Shown piece after piece: positions 63,921 to 64,000 of a stretch of DNA of 64,000 nt. Source of the stretch: Sycobia sp. Sy_11 (taxonomy: Eukaryota; Arthropoda; Insecta; Hymenoptera; Epichrysomallidae); NCBI GenBank assembly GCA_018907035.1, contig JACCIC010000039.1, positions 2,542,001 through 2,606,000 of the forward strand. Direction: 5' to 3'. The position numbers were made by a program, and so were the translations under genes. Every line of letters starts with the position of its first letter. Positions within the stretch are counted from its first letter, which is position 1. Below the pieces are notes generated by a model. That model saw nothing but the letters and a program-made list of their open reading frames with translations, made no database searches and was not told the DNA's origin.

Positions 63921-64000
63921 AATCATAAGCAAACCATACAAGATTTTTAGATGGGGGAAAGAGAATAGTATAAATAAAGGAATAATAAAAAAGGAAATAA
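63637..64000. other. Upstream flank of CAP gene C
   Basis: AT-rich DNA with a (TA)24 array at 63,870-63,917 about 230 bp upstream of the start codon. It presumably includes the gene C promoter. No clear TATA element can be singled out from the AT-rich background. Confidence 0.4.
63870..63917. repeat. (TA)n microsatellite
   Basis: About 24 units upstream of CAP gene C. Confidence 0.9.

Overview
The window looks like nuclear DNA of an insect, most likely a hymenopteran. Three lines point there: small multi-exon genes with GT-AG introns, a cluster of genes of the venom allergen 3/5 (CAP) type, and an hnRNP L/smooth-type exon pair. The species cannot be told from the sequence. Very few bases are coding. 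Most of the predicted open frames are translated simple repeats. || LAYOUT. 1-9,577: no recognisable exon; microsatellites and GC-rich blocks. 9,578-10,487 (+): two neighbouring exons that together encode most of RRM2 of an hnRNP L / Drosophila smooth orthologue. They are separated by a 727-nt intron with AT-AC ends and an exact U12-type (minor spliceosome) 5' splice site. 10,488-about 48,000: no convincing exon found; this is probably a very long intron of the same gene. It is packed with (TA)n, (GA)n, (CA)n, poly-G and CpG-rich DNA. At 46,859/46,860 it holds a 3' splice site directly abutting a 5' splice site, the hallmark of a recursive-splicing (ratchet) point, with a second donor 42 nt later. 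|| 48,544-63,636 (-): AT-richer and almost free of long microsatellites. It contains three complete tandem paralogues of a secreted CAP-domain protein: A 48,711-51,117 (252 aa), B 52,931-55,681 (245 aa) and C 61,475-63,636 (265 aa). Each has five coding exons with identical intron phases (0, 0, 1, 2). Exons 2 and 3 are 171 and 82 nt in all three. All three carry a signal peptide and an AATAAA signal after the stop. The copies differ at informative positions: B has lost the histidine of the CAP signature, and C has gained three cysteines. || MOBILE DNA. A roughly 440-bp element with 100-bp imperfect inverted arms and a hammerhead-like hairpin (Penelope-like flavour) lies at 15,878-16,316. A roughly 360-bp inverted-repeat element lies at 59,105-59,465. 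A weak piggyBac-like transposase remnant lies near 57,052-57,249. || HOW IT FITS. The hnRNP L gene (an RNA-binding splicing regulator) runs on the + strand. The CAP cluster runs on the opposite strand, either nested in that gene's long intron or just beyond its end. No functional link between the two loci is visible.
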